From positions 1,178,001 to 1,242,000 of the forward strand of contig NZ_JAEVLS010000001.1 in the NCBI RefSeq assembly GCF_016801985.1: 64,000 nucleotides of DNA. Reading direction: 5' to 3'. Made by a program: the position numbers and the translations under genes. The stretch's first letter is position 1; each line of letters starts with the position of its first letter. Below, in pieces: positions 22,037 to 33,013 of the stretch. Under the pieces are notes generated by a model. That model searched no databases, was not told the origin of the DNA, and was given only the letters and a program-made list of their open reading frames with translations. This stretch comes from Steroidobacter gossypii (lineage in GTDB: Bacteria; Pseudomonadota; Gammaproteobacteria; Steroidobacterales; Steroidobacteraceae).

Positions 22037-23449
22037 ATGACGACCCCCGCTGAAGTCCTCAGCATGTTGAAAGAAAAGGAGGTCAAGTATGTTGATCTGC
22101 GCTTCACGGACACGCGTGGCAAAGAACAGCACGTGACCGTGCCGGCGCACACAGTCGATCAAGGCTTCTTCGACGACGGCAAGATGTTTGACGGTTCCTC
22201 GATCGCCGGCTGGAAGGGCATCAACGAGTCCGACATGGTGCTCATGCCCGACGCCAGCACCGCGGTGGTCGATCCGTTCTTCGAGGAAACCACGCTGATC
22301 ATCCGTTGCGACGTGCTCGAGCCCTCCACCATGCAGGGTTACGACCGCGACCCGCGCTCCATCGCCAAGCGCGCCGAGGCCTACCTGAAGTCCACCGGCA
22401 TCGGTGACAAGGCGCTGTTCGGCCCGGAAAACGAATTCTTCATTTTCGACGACGTGAAGTACGGCACCACCATGCAGGGGTCGTTCTTCGAGATCAATTC
22501 CGTCGAAGCCGCCTGGTCGTCGGGCAAGAACTACGAAGGCGGCAACATGGCGCACCGCCCGGGCGTGAAGGGTGGTTATTTCCCCGTGCCGCCGGTCGAT
22601 TCCTTCCAGGACATCCGCTCGGCCATGTGTAACGCCATCGAAGAGCTGGGCATGAAGGTCGAAGTGCACCACCACGAAGTGGCGACCGCCGGCCAGTGCG
22701 AAATCGGCGTGAACGCCAACACGCTGGTGAAGAAAGCCGACGAAGTGCAGTTGCTGAAGTACGCGATCCACAACGTCGCGCACGCCTACGGCAAGACCGC
22801 GACTTTCATGCCGAAGCCCATCGTCGGCGACAACGGCAGCGGCATGCACGTGCACCAGTCGATCTCCAAGGACGGCAAGCCGCTGTTCGCGGGCGACAAG
22901 TACGCGGGCCTGTCGGACCTGGCGCTGTACTACATCGGCGGCATCATCAAGCACGCCAAGGCTATCAACGCGTTCACGAACCCGAGCACCAATAGCTACA
23001 AGCGCCTGGTGCCGCACTTCGAAGCGCCGGTGATGCTGGCGTACTCCGCGCGTAACCGTTCTGCTTCCATCCGTATTCCCTGGGTCTCGAACCCGAAGGG
23101 TCGTCGCATCGAAGTGCGCTTCCCGGACTCGACCGCGAATCCGTATCTCGCGTTCGCGGCCATGATGATGGCTGGCCTCGACGGCATTCAGAACAAGATC
23201 CACCCGGGCGAAGCCGCGGACAAGGATCTGTACGACCTGCCGCCGGAAGAAGCCAAGAACATTCCGGAAGTCTGCTACTCGCTGGAACAGGCGCTGCAGG
23301 CTCTGGATGCGGACCGCGGCTTCCTCAAGGCCGGCGGCGTGTTCACGGACGACGTGATCGATGCCTACATCGCGTTGAAGATGCAGGAAGTGACCAAGGT
23401 GCGTATGTCGACGCACCCGCTGGAGTTCGAGCTTTATTACAGCGTCTGA
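22037..23449 (+). CDS. glnA: Glutamine synthetase, type I
   Basis: 470 residues. It shows DGSSIAGW near the start, the ATP-site segment [16 protein letters not shown], and [18 protein letters not shown]. The adenylylation tyrosine lies in [10 protein letters not shown] (E. coli Tyr397 site), so the enzyme should be controlled by GlnE. It makes glutamine from glutamate and ammonia in the cytoplasm. GGAGGAGAACTC precedes the ATG. It is followed by the DUF4124 gene and ntrBC, the common gammaproteobacterial order, and is preceded by a sigma-54 promoter and NtrC-like site. Confidence 0.98.
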   Translation: MTTPAEVLSMLKEKEVKYVDLRFTDTRGKEQHVTVPAHTVDQGFFDDGKMFDGSSIAGWKGINESDMVLMPDASTAVVDPFFEETTLIIRCDVLEPSTMQGYDRDPRSIAKRAEAYLKSTGIGDKALFGPENEFFIFDDVKYGTTMQGSFFEINSVEAAWSSGKNYEGGNMAHRPGVKGGYFPVPPVDSFQDIRSAMCNAIEELGMKVEVHHHEVATAGQCEIGVNANTLVKKADEVQLLKYAIHNVAHAYGKTATFMPKPIVGDNGSGMHVHQSISKDGKPLFAGDKYAGLSDLALYYIGGIIKHAKAINAFTNPSTNSYKRLVPHFEAPVMLAYSARNRSASIRIPWVSNPKGRRIEVRFPDSTANPYLAFAAMMMAGLDGIQNKIHPGEAADKDLYDLPPEEAKNIPEVCYSLEQALQALDADRGFLKAGGVFTDDVIDAYIALKMQEVTKVRMSTHPLEFELYYSV

Positions 23450-23478
23450 AAACAGTCGCAGCAGTCAGCGGCAATTCA

Positions 23479-23503
23479 GCTCCCGACCAGCAATTCCGGG
23501 AGC
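23479..23503 (+). terminator. Possible stem-loop after glnA
   Basis: GCTCCCG and CGGGAGC form a 7-bp stem with an 11-base loop, 30 bases after the glnA stop. There is no T-run, so it may only be an attenuating or mRNA-stabilising stem before the DUF4124 gene. Confidence 0.35.
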
Positions 23504-23599
23504 GGCCGTCGATGCGGTTTTCGAGAATGGTGACGGCGGTCACAAATGCGCCGTCGCCGCTTTTGTCAGGTCGAGGTGGAGCGGCTATGCTCATTACAT

Positions 23600-24352
23600 A
23601 TGCGTACGGCGCTTTATGTTCTCCTCGCACTGGCGGCACCGGCTTTCGCCGGGCAGACCGTTTACAAGTGGGTGGACGAAAAAGGCGTCACTCATTTCTC
23701 GGATCAACCCATGGCCGGGGCCGAGAAGGTGGAGCTGAGCAGCGGTCCAGCTCGCTCCGCGGAGCCTGCACCTTCTTACTCTCCGCCGGCGCAGCAAGCG
23801 CCTGTCAAAAAGGGTCCGGCCTATTCCCGCCTGGCCATCGAGAGCCCACAGCAGGACGAAACGATCGTCAATACCGGCGGTGTGGTCGGTGTGCGTTTGG
23901 CCATCTCGCCGCAGATCGAGGCCGCGCACGTGGTGGCGTTGTATCTCGATGGCGCGCGCGTGGAAGATTTCCCGAAACAGGGAACGAGCTACGAATTCTC
24001 CAACATGCCTCGCGGCACACATACCGTGAAGGCAGTGATTTCAACGATTCAAGGTGCGGTGGTTCAAGAAACGCCGCCGGTGACATTCCATGTGCGACAG
24101 GAGTCCGCGGCGCAACCGCCGGTCGGTCCGACACTGCGCCCGAACCCACCCAAACGCACCGTAGGCAACAAGCTGCAGACCAAGCAGCCCACCTATGCGG
24201 CCTTGAACGGCGGCATGCCGAAGATGGATCCGCGCACCAATCTTCCGGTGCCGACCAAGAGCGAAAAGCCCAAGACGTTGCCCGCGGGCCCCAAGAATCC
24301 TGGCGGCTCCAAGGACAAGGACTCGACGCCTCCTCCGAACAGCGGCAAGTAA
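23600..24352 (+). CDS. Periplasmic DUF4124 domain protein
   Basis: 250 residues from ATG at 23600, giving a signal peptide MRTALYVLLALAAPAFA|GQ. The DUF4124 motif follows at once (VYKWVDEKGVTHFSDQP, about 19-36). The middle (about 85-180) looks like an Ig-like beta domain (VVGVRLAISPQIEAAHVV..., MPRGTHTVKA). The tail is Pro/Lys-rich. Function is unknown. A DUF4124 gene lies between glnA and ntrB in many Pseudomonas relatives, so the location is conserved even though no link to nitrogen control is established. Confidence 0.85.
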   Translation: MRTALYVLLALAAPAFAGQTVYKWVDEKGVTHFSDQPMAGAEKVELSSGPARSAEPAPSYSPPAQQAPVKKGPAYSRLAIESPQQDETIVNTGGVVGVRLAISPQIEAAHVVALYLDGARVEDFPKQGTSYEFSNMPRGTHTVKAVISTIQGAVVQETPPVTFHVRQESAAQPPVGPTLRPNPPKRTVGNKLQTKQPTYAALNGGMPKMDPRTNLPVPTKSEKPKTLPAGPKNPGGSKDKDSTPPPNSGK

Positions 24353-24419
24353 CGCTTCTCGCCGATCTCGCGCCGCTCGTCCGAGCGGTCGCTTTGTCTC
24401 GGGCGCGGTGAAGGCGCCC

Positions 24420-25533
24420 ATGGCTGCACAGCCCTCCAACCTGATGGCAAGCGTCATGGCTGATCCCGGACGCATTCTCGACGGCCTCAGCACCAGCGTG
24501 CTGATCGTCGATCGCGATCGCTCGCTGTTGTATCTGAACGTTTCCGCGGAAACGTTGTTTGGCGTCAGCCGCAATCAGGCACGCGGTCGGCCGCTGGCTG
24601 AACTGTTGGAAGATTCGGCCGTGCTCGATGCGGTGATCGATCGTGCCGCGGCGACATCGCGACCCTTCTCACGCCGCGAGCTGGCGCTGCGACCTATTTA
24701 TGGCGATGGCGAGCTCATCGTCGATTGCACGGTCGCGCCCTATGAAGAGAGCGGCGCGCCGGGCGCGGTAATGATCGAAATAAGCGATGCGACTCAGCAT
24801 CAGCGCATCACCCGCGAGACTGCCTTGCTCACGCAGATTGGTGGCAGCCGGTTGATGATTCGCCAGCTCGCGCATGAAATCAAAAATCCCCTCGGTGGTT
24901 TACGCGGCGCGGCTCAATTGCTGGCACGGCAGCTCGATGACGCATCGATGCGCGAGTACACGACCGTCATCATCAGCGAAGCTGATCGGCTGGTGACGCT
25001 CGTAGATACATTGCTCGGCCCGGGCCATGCGCCACGCAAAGAATCGATCAACGTCCACGAACTGATTCAGCACGTGGGTCATCTGCTCGCGGCCGATGCG
25101 CCACCCGGCGTGGTGATCGATCGCGACTACGATCCGAGCCTGCCGCCGCTGCATCTGGACCGCAATCTGATCATTCAGGCGATGTTGAATCTGGGGCGCA
25201 ACGCCATGCAGGCGATCGCCCAAGGGTTGAGTCAGAACATTTATCCAACCGGCGGTCGCGGTGGACGACTGGTGTTGCGCACTCGCGCACTCACCAACGT
25301 CAACATCGGCGCACGCCGGCATCGATTGGTCGCCAGCGTGCAGTTCGAAGACAACGGGCCCGGCGTGCCCGAGCATCTGCGCGACACTTTGTTTTATCCG
25401 CTCGTCACGGGGCGAGCCGACGGTACTGGACTTGGTCTGGCAGTGGCGCAAGACCTGGTGAGTCGTCACGACGGCCTGATCGAATTCGAGAGCAGGCCAG
25501 GTCAAACCATCTTTACTATTTTGTTGCCATTCC

Positions 25534-25562
<29 letters not shown>
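24420..25562 (+). CDS. ntrB: Nitrogen regulation sensor kinase NtrB (GlnL)
   Basis: 380 residues. A PAS domain (about 18-125) lies ahead of the dimerisation/phosphoacceptor helix with His152 in LAHEIKNPLGG. The HATPase domain shows NLGRNAMQA, DNGPGVP and TGLGLAVAQ. No membrane segment is present, as expected for cytosolic NtrB, which senses PII. ATG at 24420 has GAAGG seven bases upstream; a GTG four codons earlier is possible. It overlaps ntrC by 29 bases. Confidence 0.95.
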
Positions 25563-26946
<1,384 letters not shown>

Positions 26947-27122
26947 CGCCGCCGCGGATCTTGCTTATCTCTAGCGCTCTGCCACCGAGGCAGAGCCGCT
27001 GCTAATCTCCGCACTCTGAGGATAGGGCGTGCGGCCGATGCAGCGCTTCGACAACTCCTTGCGAGTGGGGCGGCGCCGTCGAGCGCCGCCAAGATCAAGT
27101 TGCGGCTTGCAGGGGCGCCGAG

Positions 27123-27581
27123 TTGTTTCACGTCATTCTTTTTCAGCCAGAGATTCCGCCGAACACGGGCAACATCATTCGCCTGTGCGCCAACACCGGT
27201 TCATCGTTGAATTTGATACGGCCGCTCGGTTTCGATATCAGCGAGAAAGCAGTCCGGCGCGCGGGCATGGACTACGCCGATCTGGCAAATGTTCGTGCGT
27301 GGGATTCGCTGGACGAATGTTTCAAAGCGCTGCCGGTGCAGCGCTGGTTCGCGATCTCAACTCGCGGCAAAACCCGCTACGATCAGCCCCGCTTCATGCC
27401 GGGCGACGCCTTCGTGTTCGGCCCCGAAACCCGCGGCCTGCCGCAAGAACTGCTGGAAACCTGCCCGGCCGATCAGCGTCTGACCATTCCCATGCGCCCC
27501 GGCAATCGCAGCCTGAATCTTTCCAACGCCGCCGCCGTGGTGGTCTACGAAGCCTGGCGACAACTAGGATTCGCCACCTAG
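27123..27581 (+). CDS. trmL: tRNA (cytidine/uridine-34-2'-O)-methyltransferase TrmL
   Basis: 152 residues. It matches SPOUT-class TrmL over its whole length: FHVILFQPEIPPNTGN, IIRLCANTG, FGPETRGLP and MRPGNRSLNLSNAAAVVVYEAWR. The enzyme 2'-O-methylates the wobble base of leucine tRNAs. The only start matching the family is TTG at 27123; there is no ATG until residue 49. The preceding bases (GGGGCGCCGAG) offer a modest ribosome site. It stands alone between ntrC and a repeat-like gap. Confidence 0.92.
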   Translation: MFHVILFQPEIPPNTGNIIRLCANTGSSLNLIRPLGFDISEKAVRRAGMDYADLANVRAWDSLDECFKALPVQRWFAISTRGKTRYDQPRFMPGDAFVFGPETRGLPQELLETCPADQRLTIPMRPGNRSLNLSNAAAVVVYEAWRQLGFAT

Positions 27582-27754
27582 CCTACCCGCACCGCTGCTC
27601 CTGCCGAGGCCCGAGCCTGAACCTTCCATCGCAAGGCGTTTCGCGCCCTTCGGGGCCAAGTGCGACGCTTGCCGAAGGCGGCAGCATGTCATTTTGAGCG
27701 CATCCGCGAGATGGAGGGATTGTTCTGAAGCCCCGCAGGAAAAAATATATTTCT

Positions 27755-27776
27755 CCCCTCCCGTTCACGGGAGGGG
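27755..27776. repeat. Hairpin repeat between trmL and gpsA
   Basis: CCCCTCCCG (27755-27763) and CGGGAGGGG (27768-27776) make a perfect 9-bp stem with loop TTCA, flanked on one side by AT-rich sequence and on the other by a G-rich run. The context (about 27640-27790, with CATTTTGAGCGCATCCGCGAG upstream) has the look of a dispersed intergenic repeat. It may also act as a bidirectional terminator for the two convergent genes. Confidence 0.5.
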
Positions 27777-27805
27777 GCAGGGGGTGGGTCTTCCGGCCGG
27801 CTAAA

Positions 27806-28846
27806 TCAAACATCCTGCTCGGGCTTGAGCGCCCGGCTCATCAATTCCTTCACCGCGTCCTTGGGCGAGACACCTTCATAAACTACTCGATAGACCTGCT
27901 CACAAATCGGCATCTCCACACCAGCACTCCGCGCCACATCTCGCACAGCCTTGGCTGCAAGCACGCCTTCGACCACCTGCCCGATGGTCTTCTGAGCAGC
28001 GTCAACCTTTTCACCCGACGCCAAGGCCAATCCAAACCGCCGATTGCGCGACTGATTGTCCGTGCAAGTCAGAACCAGATCACCCAACCCTGCCAATCCC
28101 ATGAATGTTTCTTTACGCGCACCGAGCGCCACACCCAAGCGCGTCATCTCGACCAGTCCGCGGGCAATCAGCGCAATGCGCGTATTCGCCCCAAAGCCAA
28201 GGCCGTCGGAAATGCCCGCGCCAATGGCCATCACATTCTTGATCGCCCCGCCAACCTCGACGCCAATGACATCCGTCGATGTATAAGCGCGGAAGTTCGC
28301 TCCTGAAAACCGCTGCGCCAGTTCCGCCGCGTAACTCGAATCCGACGCTGCGATGGTCATGGCCGTCGGCAACCCAGCGCCGACTTCACGAGCAAACGTG
28401 GGCCCGGAAATCACCGCCGTGAGCACGCGTTCACCAAGAACCTCGCGCGCAACCTGATGCGGCAGCAAGCCGGTGGAGAGTTCGAAACCTTTGGTAGCCC
28501 AAGCAACGCGTGCAGCCGCAGGTAAATGCGGAGCGATCTCCTGCAGCATTCCGCGCAGCGCATGACTCGGGACCGCCACGATGACAACGCGGCTGACCTG
28601 CAAAGCGCCTTTCAGATCGGGCTCGATGCGCAGCTGCTCGGGAAATGGCGCATCCGGCAAATAGCGAGTGTTACGCCGCTCACGTTGCAACTCGGCGAGA
28701 CGAGCCGCGTCGCGTCCCCACAGCAAGGTAGGAAGCGCGACGCGAGCTAACTGGATCGCCAGCGCCGTGCCCCAAGAGCCGGCGCCGAGCACAACCGATG
28801 TTGAGCCTTCGGGTGCCGAGCGGGCAGCCTCTGGCGCGACAGACAT
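27806..28846 (-). CDS. gpsA: Glycerol-3-phosphate dehydrogenase [NAD(P)+]
   Basis: 346 residues. The Rossmann fingerprint is VLGAGSWGTALA. Catalytic-region segments GGAIKNVMAIGAG (with the conserved Lys), GANTRIALIARGL and GLAGLGDLVLTCT follow. It makes sn-glycerol-3-phosphate from dihydroxyacetone phosphate for phospholipid synthesis. ATG at 28846 is chosen because the longer frame has no homology. It lies 7 bases after secB in the conserved order rhodanese-grxC-secB-gpsA. Confidence 0.97.
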   Translation of the reverse strand: MSVAPEAARSAPEGSTSVVLGAGSWGTALAIQLARVALPTLLWGRDAARLAELQRERRNTRYLPDAPFPEQLRIEPDLKGALQVSRVVIVAVPSHALRGMLQEIAPHLPAAARVAWATKGFELSTGLLPHQVAREVLGERVLTAVISGPTFAREVGAGLPTAMTIAASDSSYAAELAQRFSGANFRAYTSTDVIGVEVGGAIKNVMAIGAGISDGLGFGANTRIALIARGLVEMTRLGVALGARKETFMGLAGLGDLVLTCTDNQSRNRRFGLALASGEKVDAAQKTIGQVVEGVLAAKAVRDVARSAGVEMPICEQVYRVVYEGVSPKDAVKELMSRALKPEQDV

Positions 28847-28853
28847 GGTGGGA

Positions 28854-29354
28854 TCAGTTGACGGAAGTGGCGCCCGGAGCGTCCGGCTGCTGCTGTTGAG
28901 CGCGAGCAGCGGCTTGCGCGTACAGCGCATCGAAGTTCACGGGCGGCAGCAGGAACGGCGGGAAACCGCCTTTCATCAGCAGATCGGAAATCACCTGGCG
29001 CGCATACGGCAGCAGGTAATTCGGGCAGAAGATACCCAGCAGCCGGCCCATGTCCGCCGGCGGCACGTTGCGAATGCCGAACGCGCCCGCCTGCTGCAGC
29101 TCGACCAGCCACAGCGTCTTGTCGGCGGCCTGCGCTTCGACGCGCACGGTCAGCACGACTTCCTTCATGTCGCCGCCGATCTCGTTGACCGCGGTATTGA
29201 GGTCCAGCTTGATGGTCGGATTCGTATTCGGATTGACGCGCGGGCCGTTGGGCGCTTCGAAGGACACGTCTTTCAAATACACCGCCTGCGGCGCGAACTG
29301 CGGCGCATTGGGATCGGCGGTCTGGCCGTTGGCCGCAGGTACTTCGTCAACCAT
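28854..29354 (-). CDS. secB: Protein-export chaperone SecB
   Basis: 166 residues. It carries the SecB core: YLKDVSFEAPN, VNEIGGDMKEVVLTVRVEA and IFCPNYLLPYARQVISDLLMKGGFPPFLLPPVNFDALY. SecB keeps preproteins unfolded and hands them to SecA. The Gln/Ala-rich C-terminal tail is slightly longer than in E. coli (155 residues). It is followed after 7 bases by gpsA and preceded by grxC. Confidence 0.97.
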   Translation of the reverse strand: MVDEVPAANGQTADPNAPQFAPQAVYLKDVSFEAPNGPRVNPNTNPTIKLDLNTAVNEIGGDMKEVVLTVRVEAQAADKTLWLVELQQAGAFGIRNVPPADMGRLLGIFCPNYLLPYARQVISDLLMKGGFPPFLLPPVNFDALYAQAAARAQQQQPDAPGATSVN

Positions 29355-29441
29355 GATGTCGGATCCTCTATCGCGTTCGTCGAATAGTCGTGTGTACGGG
29401 CATCCCGCCCGGCGCCGCTCGATCGCTGCCGAACGGCGATC

Positions 29442-29714
29442 TTACTTGGGCAATTGGGCGAGCAGTTTATCCAATTCGCCGGCACGGTCGAGCGCCGCGA
29501 GGTCGTCATAGCCGCCGACGTGACGTTCGCCGATGAAGATCTGCGGCACGGTGCGGCGGCCGCTCCGCTGCATCATCTCTTCACGCTGCTTGATGTCCTC
29601 GTCGATCTTGATTTCGCGATAGGTCGCGCCCTTGCGTTCGAGCAGATTGCGCGCGCGCTGACAGTAGCCGCACCAATCGGTCGAATACATGATGATTTCG
29701 CTAACTGCGCTCAT
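29442..29714 (-). CDS. grxC: Glutaredoxin 3
   Basis: 90 residues. The active site is WCGYC (Cys15, Cys18) rather than the common CPYC, preceded by IIMYSTD. The glutathione-binding segments TVPQIFIGERHVGGYDDL are intact. It reduces protein disulfides with glutathione in the cytoplasm. The start ATG overlaps the rhodanese stop (ATGA), and secB is 87 bases away, so it belongs to the same operon. Confidence 0.94.
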   Translation of the reverse strand: MSAVSEIIMYSTDWCGYCQRARNLLERKGATYREIKIDEDIKQREEMMQRSGRRTVPQIFIGERHVGGYDDLAALDRAGELDKLLAQLPK

Positions 29715-30160
29715 GAATGCTTACCGTCCTTCTTGGCGGCGCCTTTCACCAGGGGCAGGTTCTCCTGTCGCCAGCTGTTCAGACCGCCACTCAACGTCAC
29801 CACTTTGTTGAACCCGGAAGCGCGCAGCTGACGCGCGGCTCCGGCCGAAGTGAAGCCGGCATCGCAATACAGGATGACCGGCTTTTCCTTGAATTTCTTC
29901 AAGGAATCCGCGCGGCTGGCAATTTCAGCCGCAGGGATGTGGCGCGCCTCGATAATGTGTCCGGCCTCGTAGTCCTTGCCGTCTCGAACGTCGACCACCA
30001 GCGCACCGCTGTTTTGCAGCCGGACTGCGTCGGCCGTGCCGATGCTGCTCGCGCCGCGAGCGCGATGACGCATCTCGATCACGATGGCGAGAACGGCGAG
30101 AATCGCCGCAGCGGCGACCAGGAACGGATGGTTGGTGGTGTACTCAAAAAATCGATTCAT
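29711..30160 (-). CDS. Membrane-anchored rhodanese-like protein (YibN type)
   Basis: 149 residues. The N-terminal membrane segment (about 12-29) is followed by a single rhodanese domain (about 40-140) with LVVDVRDGKDYEAGHI and the active-site cysteine Cys99 in LYCDAGFTS. This matches YibN, encoded ahead of grxC-secB-gpsA in many gammaproteobacteria. Sulfur transfer is possible but the substrate is not known. ATG at 30160 is preferred; the longer frame is unrelated. It shares an ATGA overlap with grxC and is divergent from envC. Confidence 0.9.
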   Translation of the reverse strand: MNRFFEYTTNHPFLVAAAAILAVLAIVIEMRHRARGASSIGTADAVRLQNSGALVVDVRDGKDYEAGHIIEARHIPAAEIASRADSLKKFKEKPVILYCDAGFTSAGAARQLRASGFNKVVTLSGGLNSWRQENLPLVKGAAKKDGKHS

Positions 30161-30245
30161 TGCAGCAGGTCGGGATTCCGCCCGGAAGGCTGGCAAAAGG
30201 GCGCGAAGTATAACAGCCGAGTCACTCCGCCGAGTTCCTCGTCCG

Positions 30246-31397
30246 GTGCTCGCCCTCGGGCTGGCGGCCATGCTGTGCACAGTTGGGTGGGGAACGGGCG
30301 CTTTTCAAGCCCGGGCCGCCGCGCCCACCCCCGCCGCCAAGGAAGCCGAGCTCAAGCAGGTTCGCAACCGGATCGACTCCATTCGCCGCTCCATCCAGGC
30401 CGAGGCCGAGCGCCGCGACGCCCTGGCCGGACAGGTCCGGGAGGCGGAACTGAAGATCCAATCGGCTCGTGAGCGCCTTGCCGATGTGCGCGCCCGACGG
30501 ATCGCCTCGGAAAACCGCCTGGCCGATCTGAAGGCCGAGCAAAGGGCCACCAGCAAGAAGATCGACGACGAACGCGATGCGCTCGGCGCCGAGGTGCGGG
30601 TCGCCTACATGAACGGCCGGCAGGAGCAGCTCAAGCTGCTGCTCAACCAGCAGGATCCGGCGCAGCTCGGACGCATGCTGGCGTACTACGGTTATTTCGG
30701 CCGGGCGCGCGCCGAACGCATCACCGCGATCAGCGAACATCTGGCGCATCTGGAGCTGGTGTCGGAAGGCATCGCCAAGGAGACAGAGCAACTGCGCGCG
30801 CTCGAGGAAGATCAGGCGCGTGACGTAAAAGCGTTGGCCGGCGCACGCGATCAGCGCGCACGAACCCTGGCCCAGGTGCAATCCAAAATAAAAACGCGCA
30901 ACGACGAGCTGAGCAAACTGCAGCGTGAAGCGCAGGCGCTGGAAAAACTGGTGGAAGAACTGCGACGCGCGATCGAAGAATTCCCCGAGCTCGCCGAACA
31001 ACCGTTCCAGCGAGTCAAAGGCAAACTTCCCTGGCCGGTGAAAGGCTCGGTGCTGGCGCGTTTCGGACAGCTACGCGCCGGCGGTCCGCTGAAATGGCAG
31101 GGCATGGTCATCGCCGCCGATCGCGGCACGCAAGTGCGCTCGCCTTACTATGGCCGCGTGGTGTATGCGGACTGGTTGCCCGGCCTGGGGCTGTTGGTCG
31201 TGCTCGATCACGGCGGCGGGTATATGAGCCTGTATGGTCACAACGAACAGGTGTATCGGCGCGTCGGCGATCGCGTGTCGCCCGGCGATCCGCTGGCGGC
31301 GGTCGGCGAAGCGTCCGGCTTTGGCAAATCCGGTCTGTATTTCGAGATCCGCAAAGGTCGCACGGCGCTCGATCCAGGGCCGTGGCTGGCGAAGTAG
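30246..31397 (+). CDS. envC: Murein hydrolase activator EnvC
   Basis: About 383 residues from the likely start GTG 30246. A short hydrophobic signal runs LALGLAAMLCTVGWG...QARA|AAP. A long coiled coil (about 35-235, heptads rich in Lys, Arg, Glu, Ala) leads to a LytM (M23) domain. As in E. coli EnvC the zinc ligands are lost: the H-x3-D position reads WQGMVIAAD. Such proteins activate amidases at the division septum. The end YFEIRKGRTALDPGPWL matches EnvC. The true start is uncertain (ATG at 30270 is an alternative; an upstream ATG would overlap the rhodanese gene). Confidence 0.9.
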   Translation: MLALGLAAMLCTVGWGTGAFQARAAAPTPAAKEAELKQVRNRIDSIRRSIQAEAERRDALAGQVREAELKIQSARERLADVRARRIASENRLADLKAEQRATSKKIDDERDALGAEVRVAYMNGRQEQLKLLLNQQDPAQLGRMLAYYGYFGRARAERITAISEHLAHLELVSEGIAKETEQLRALEEDQARDVKALAGARDQRARTLAQVQSKIKTRNDELSKLQREAQALEKLVEELRRAIEEFPELAEQPFQRVKGKLPWPVKGSVLARFGQLRAGGPLKWQGMVIAADRGTQVRSPYYGRVVYADWLPGLGLLVVLDHGGGYMSLYGHNEQVYRRVGDRVSPGDPLAAVGEASGFGKSGLYFEIRKGRTALDPGPWLAK

Positions 31398-31708
31398 CCA
31401 GCGAGTCATGCAATCGGAAAGGCGCGGCGGCGCGAACAGGTCCAGGAGCTGCCTTGGCGTCGGCGCCACGTGGTCAGCGGATTCAGCGGTGAACTGATTG
31501 CCGCCGCCGCCGTCCGACTGACAGCCTTGGTCTGATCGCTTGGACCCAAGTCACAGTTCGAGGAGGGTGGCCCGGCGGGTCGGTCGCGCCTTGGGCATTC
31601 TTTGAACGGCGTCCGGATTTCGCGCGCCTTCGGCCGCATTGTCGCCGGCAATTGGACGTGTACTATGTTTAAAGGCCCTGCAACTTGAAGTCTCATCCCC
31701 TCAGTGTC
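31398..31708. other. envC-S41 protease gap, no gene recognised
   Basis: The 311 bases between the envC stop and the protease start show no coding frame resembling a known protein. Only G+C-rich sequence and short unphased repeats are seen. The downstream promoter was not identified. Confidence 0.5.
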
Positions 31709-33007
31709 ATGTCACGGGTAGTTATGCCGGTTCGGTTCGCGCTGATCCTCGGGGTCGGCGTGGTCGTGGGCTTTGGCCTGTCGGTGGGGCGGACGGTCCA
31801 GGCGCAGCGGCAGATCGATCCTCCGGTGCTCGCCAGCAGCGCCGACCCGCGCATCGGCAATAACGAGAAGGCCGTGCCATGGCAGGACGCACGCCTGCTC
31901 GCCGAAGTGCTCGAGCATGTGCGCAGGGAATATGTCGAAAACATTTCCGACCAGGAACTGATCGAAGCCGCCATCCGCGGCATGATCGCCGACCTGGACG
32001 CGCATTCGGCATTCCTCGATCCGCAGGAATTCGACGAGGTTCGTATCAGCACCACCGGGGAATATTCCGGCGTCGGCATCGAAGTCGCGCTCGAGAACGG
32101 CGTGGTCAAAGTGGTGAACCCGATCGAAGGCACACCGGCCGAGAAAGCGGGCGTACTGCCGGGTGACACCATCGTCGCGGTCGACGACGTGCCGGTGAGC
32201 GTCGACAATCTCAACGACACGATCGATCGCATGCGTGGCAAGGCCGGCACGTCGGTGAAGATCAGCATCGCGCGCGCCGATCAGAAAGACCCGCTCGAAT
32301 TCACGCTGTCGCGCGCTCCCGTGCAAGTTCACAGTGTGCGTGATCAGTTGCTCGACGACGGCGTGGGCTATGTCCGCATTTCGCACTTCAGCGAAACCAC
32401 GGCCCCGGATCTCGAGCGTTCGCTGGCCAAGCTGAAGAAAAAGAACGGCGCTCCGTTGAACGGCCTGGTGCTCGACCTGCGTAACAATCCCGGCGGCGTG
32501 CTCGAAGCCGCGGTCGGTGTTTCAGATGTGTTTCTGGAGGACGGCGTCATCGTCACCGCCAACGGTCGCGCCGCCGATGCCCGCTTCGAAATGGACGCTC
32601 ATCCTGGCGACGCGCTCGAAGGCGCCCCGATGGTGGTGCTCGTGAACGGCGGCTCGGCGTCGGCGTCCGAGATCGTCGCGGGCGCGCTGCAGGATCATCG
32701 CCGCGCCACGCTGGTTGGCCGCCAGACTTACGGCAAGGGTTCAGTGCAAACCGTTGTGCCGCTGTCCGATGGTCATGCCATCAAGCTGACGACATCCAAG
32801 TACTTCACGCCCTCGGGCGCGTCGATTCACGAGAAAGGCATCAAGCCGGACGTGTTCATCGACGAAAAAGACCTGCCGACGCCCAAGGAAGGCGCCGACG
32901 TGTCCGACAGTTACGGCGACCTCAAGGAAGACTACGAGCTGCAGGCGGCGCTCACCACGCTGCAGCAGAAGGCTCGCGGCGCGATTCGGCAGAGTCGCGC
33001 GCCGTAG
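31709..33007 (+). CDS. S41 family C-terminal processing protease
   Basis: 432 residues. An N-terminal hydrophobic segment (about 8-24) serves as signal or anchor. A PDZ domain (about 85-165) is followed by the S41 core, with the catalytic serine in NGGSASASEIVAG and the lysine in RQTYGKGSVQT. The family cleaves the C-termini of periplasmic proteins; orthologues often lie after envC and are sometimes named CtpA. I chose ATG at 31709; an upstream TTG at 31685 and a later ATG at 31724 are alternatives. The GGDEF gene follows after 6 bases. Confidence 0.93.
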   Translation: MSRVVMPVRFALILGVGVVVGFGLSVGRTVQAQRQIDPPVLASSADPRIGNNEKAVPWQDARLLAEVLEHVRREYVENISDQELIEAAIRGMIADLDAHSAFLDPQEFDEVRISTTGEYSGVGIEVALENGVVKVVNPIEGTPAEKAGVLPGDTIVAVDDVPVSVDNLNDTIDRMRGKAGTSVKISIARADQKDPLEFTLSRAPVQVHSVRDQLLDDGVGYVRISHFSETTAPDLERSLAKLKKKNGAPLNGLVLDLRNNPGGVLEAAVGVSDVFLEDGVIVTANGRAADARFEMDAHPGDALEGAPMVVLVNGGSASASEIVAGALQDHRRATLVGRQTYGKGSVQTVVPLSDGHAIKLTTSKYFTPSGASIHEKGIKPDVFIDEKDLPTPKEGADVSDSYGDLKEDYELQAALTTLQQKARGAIRQSRAP

Positions 33008-33013
33008 TACCTC

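Noticed and set aside
22004-23416. 470-codon leftward frame antisense to glnA
   Set aside because: It mirrors the glnA codons; no recognisable protein and no ribosome site.
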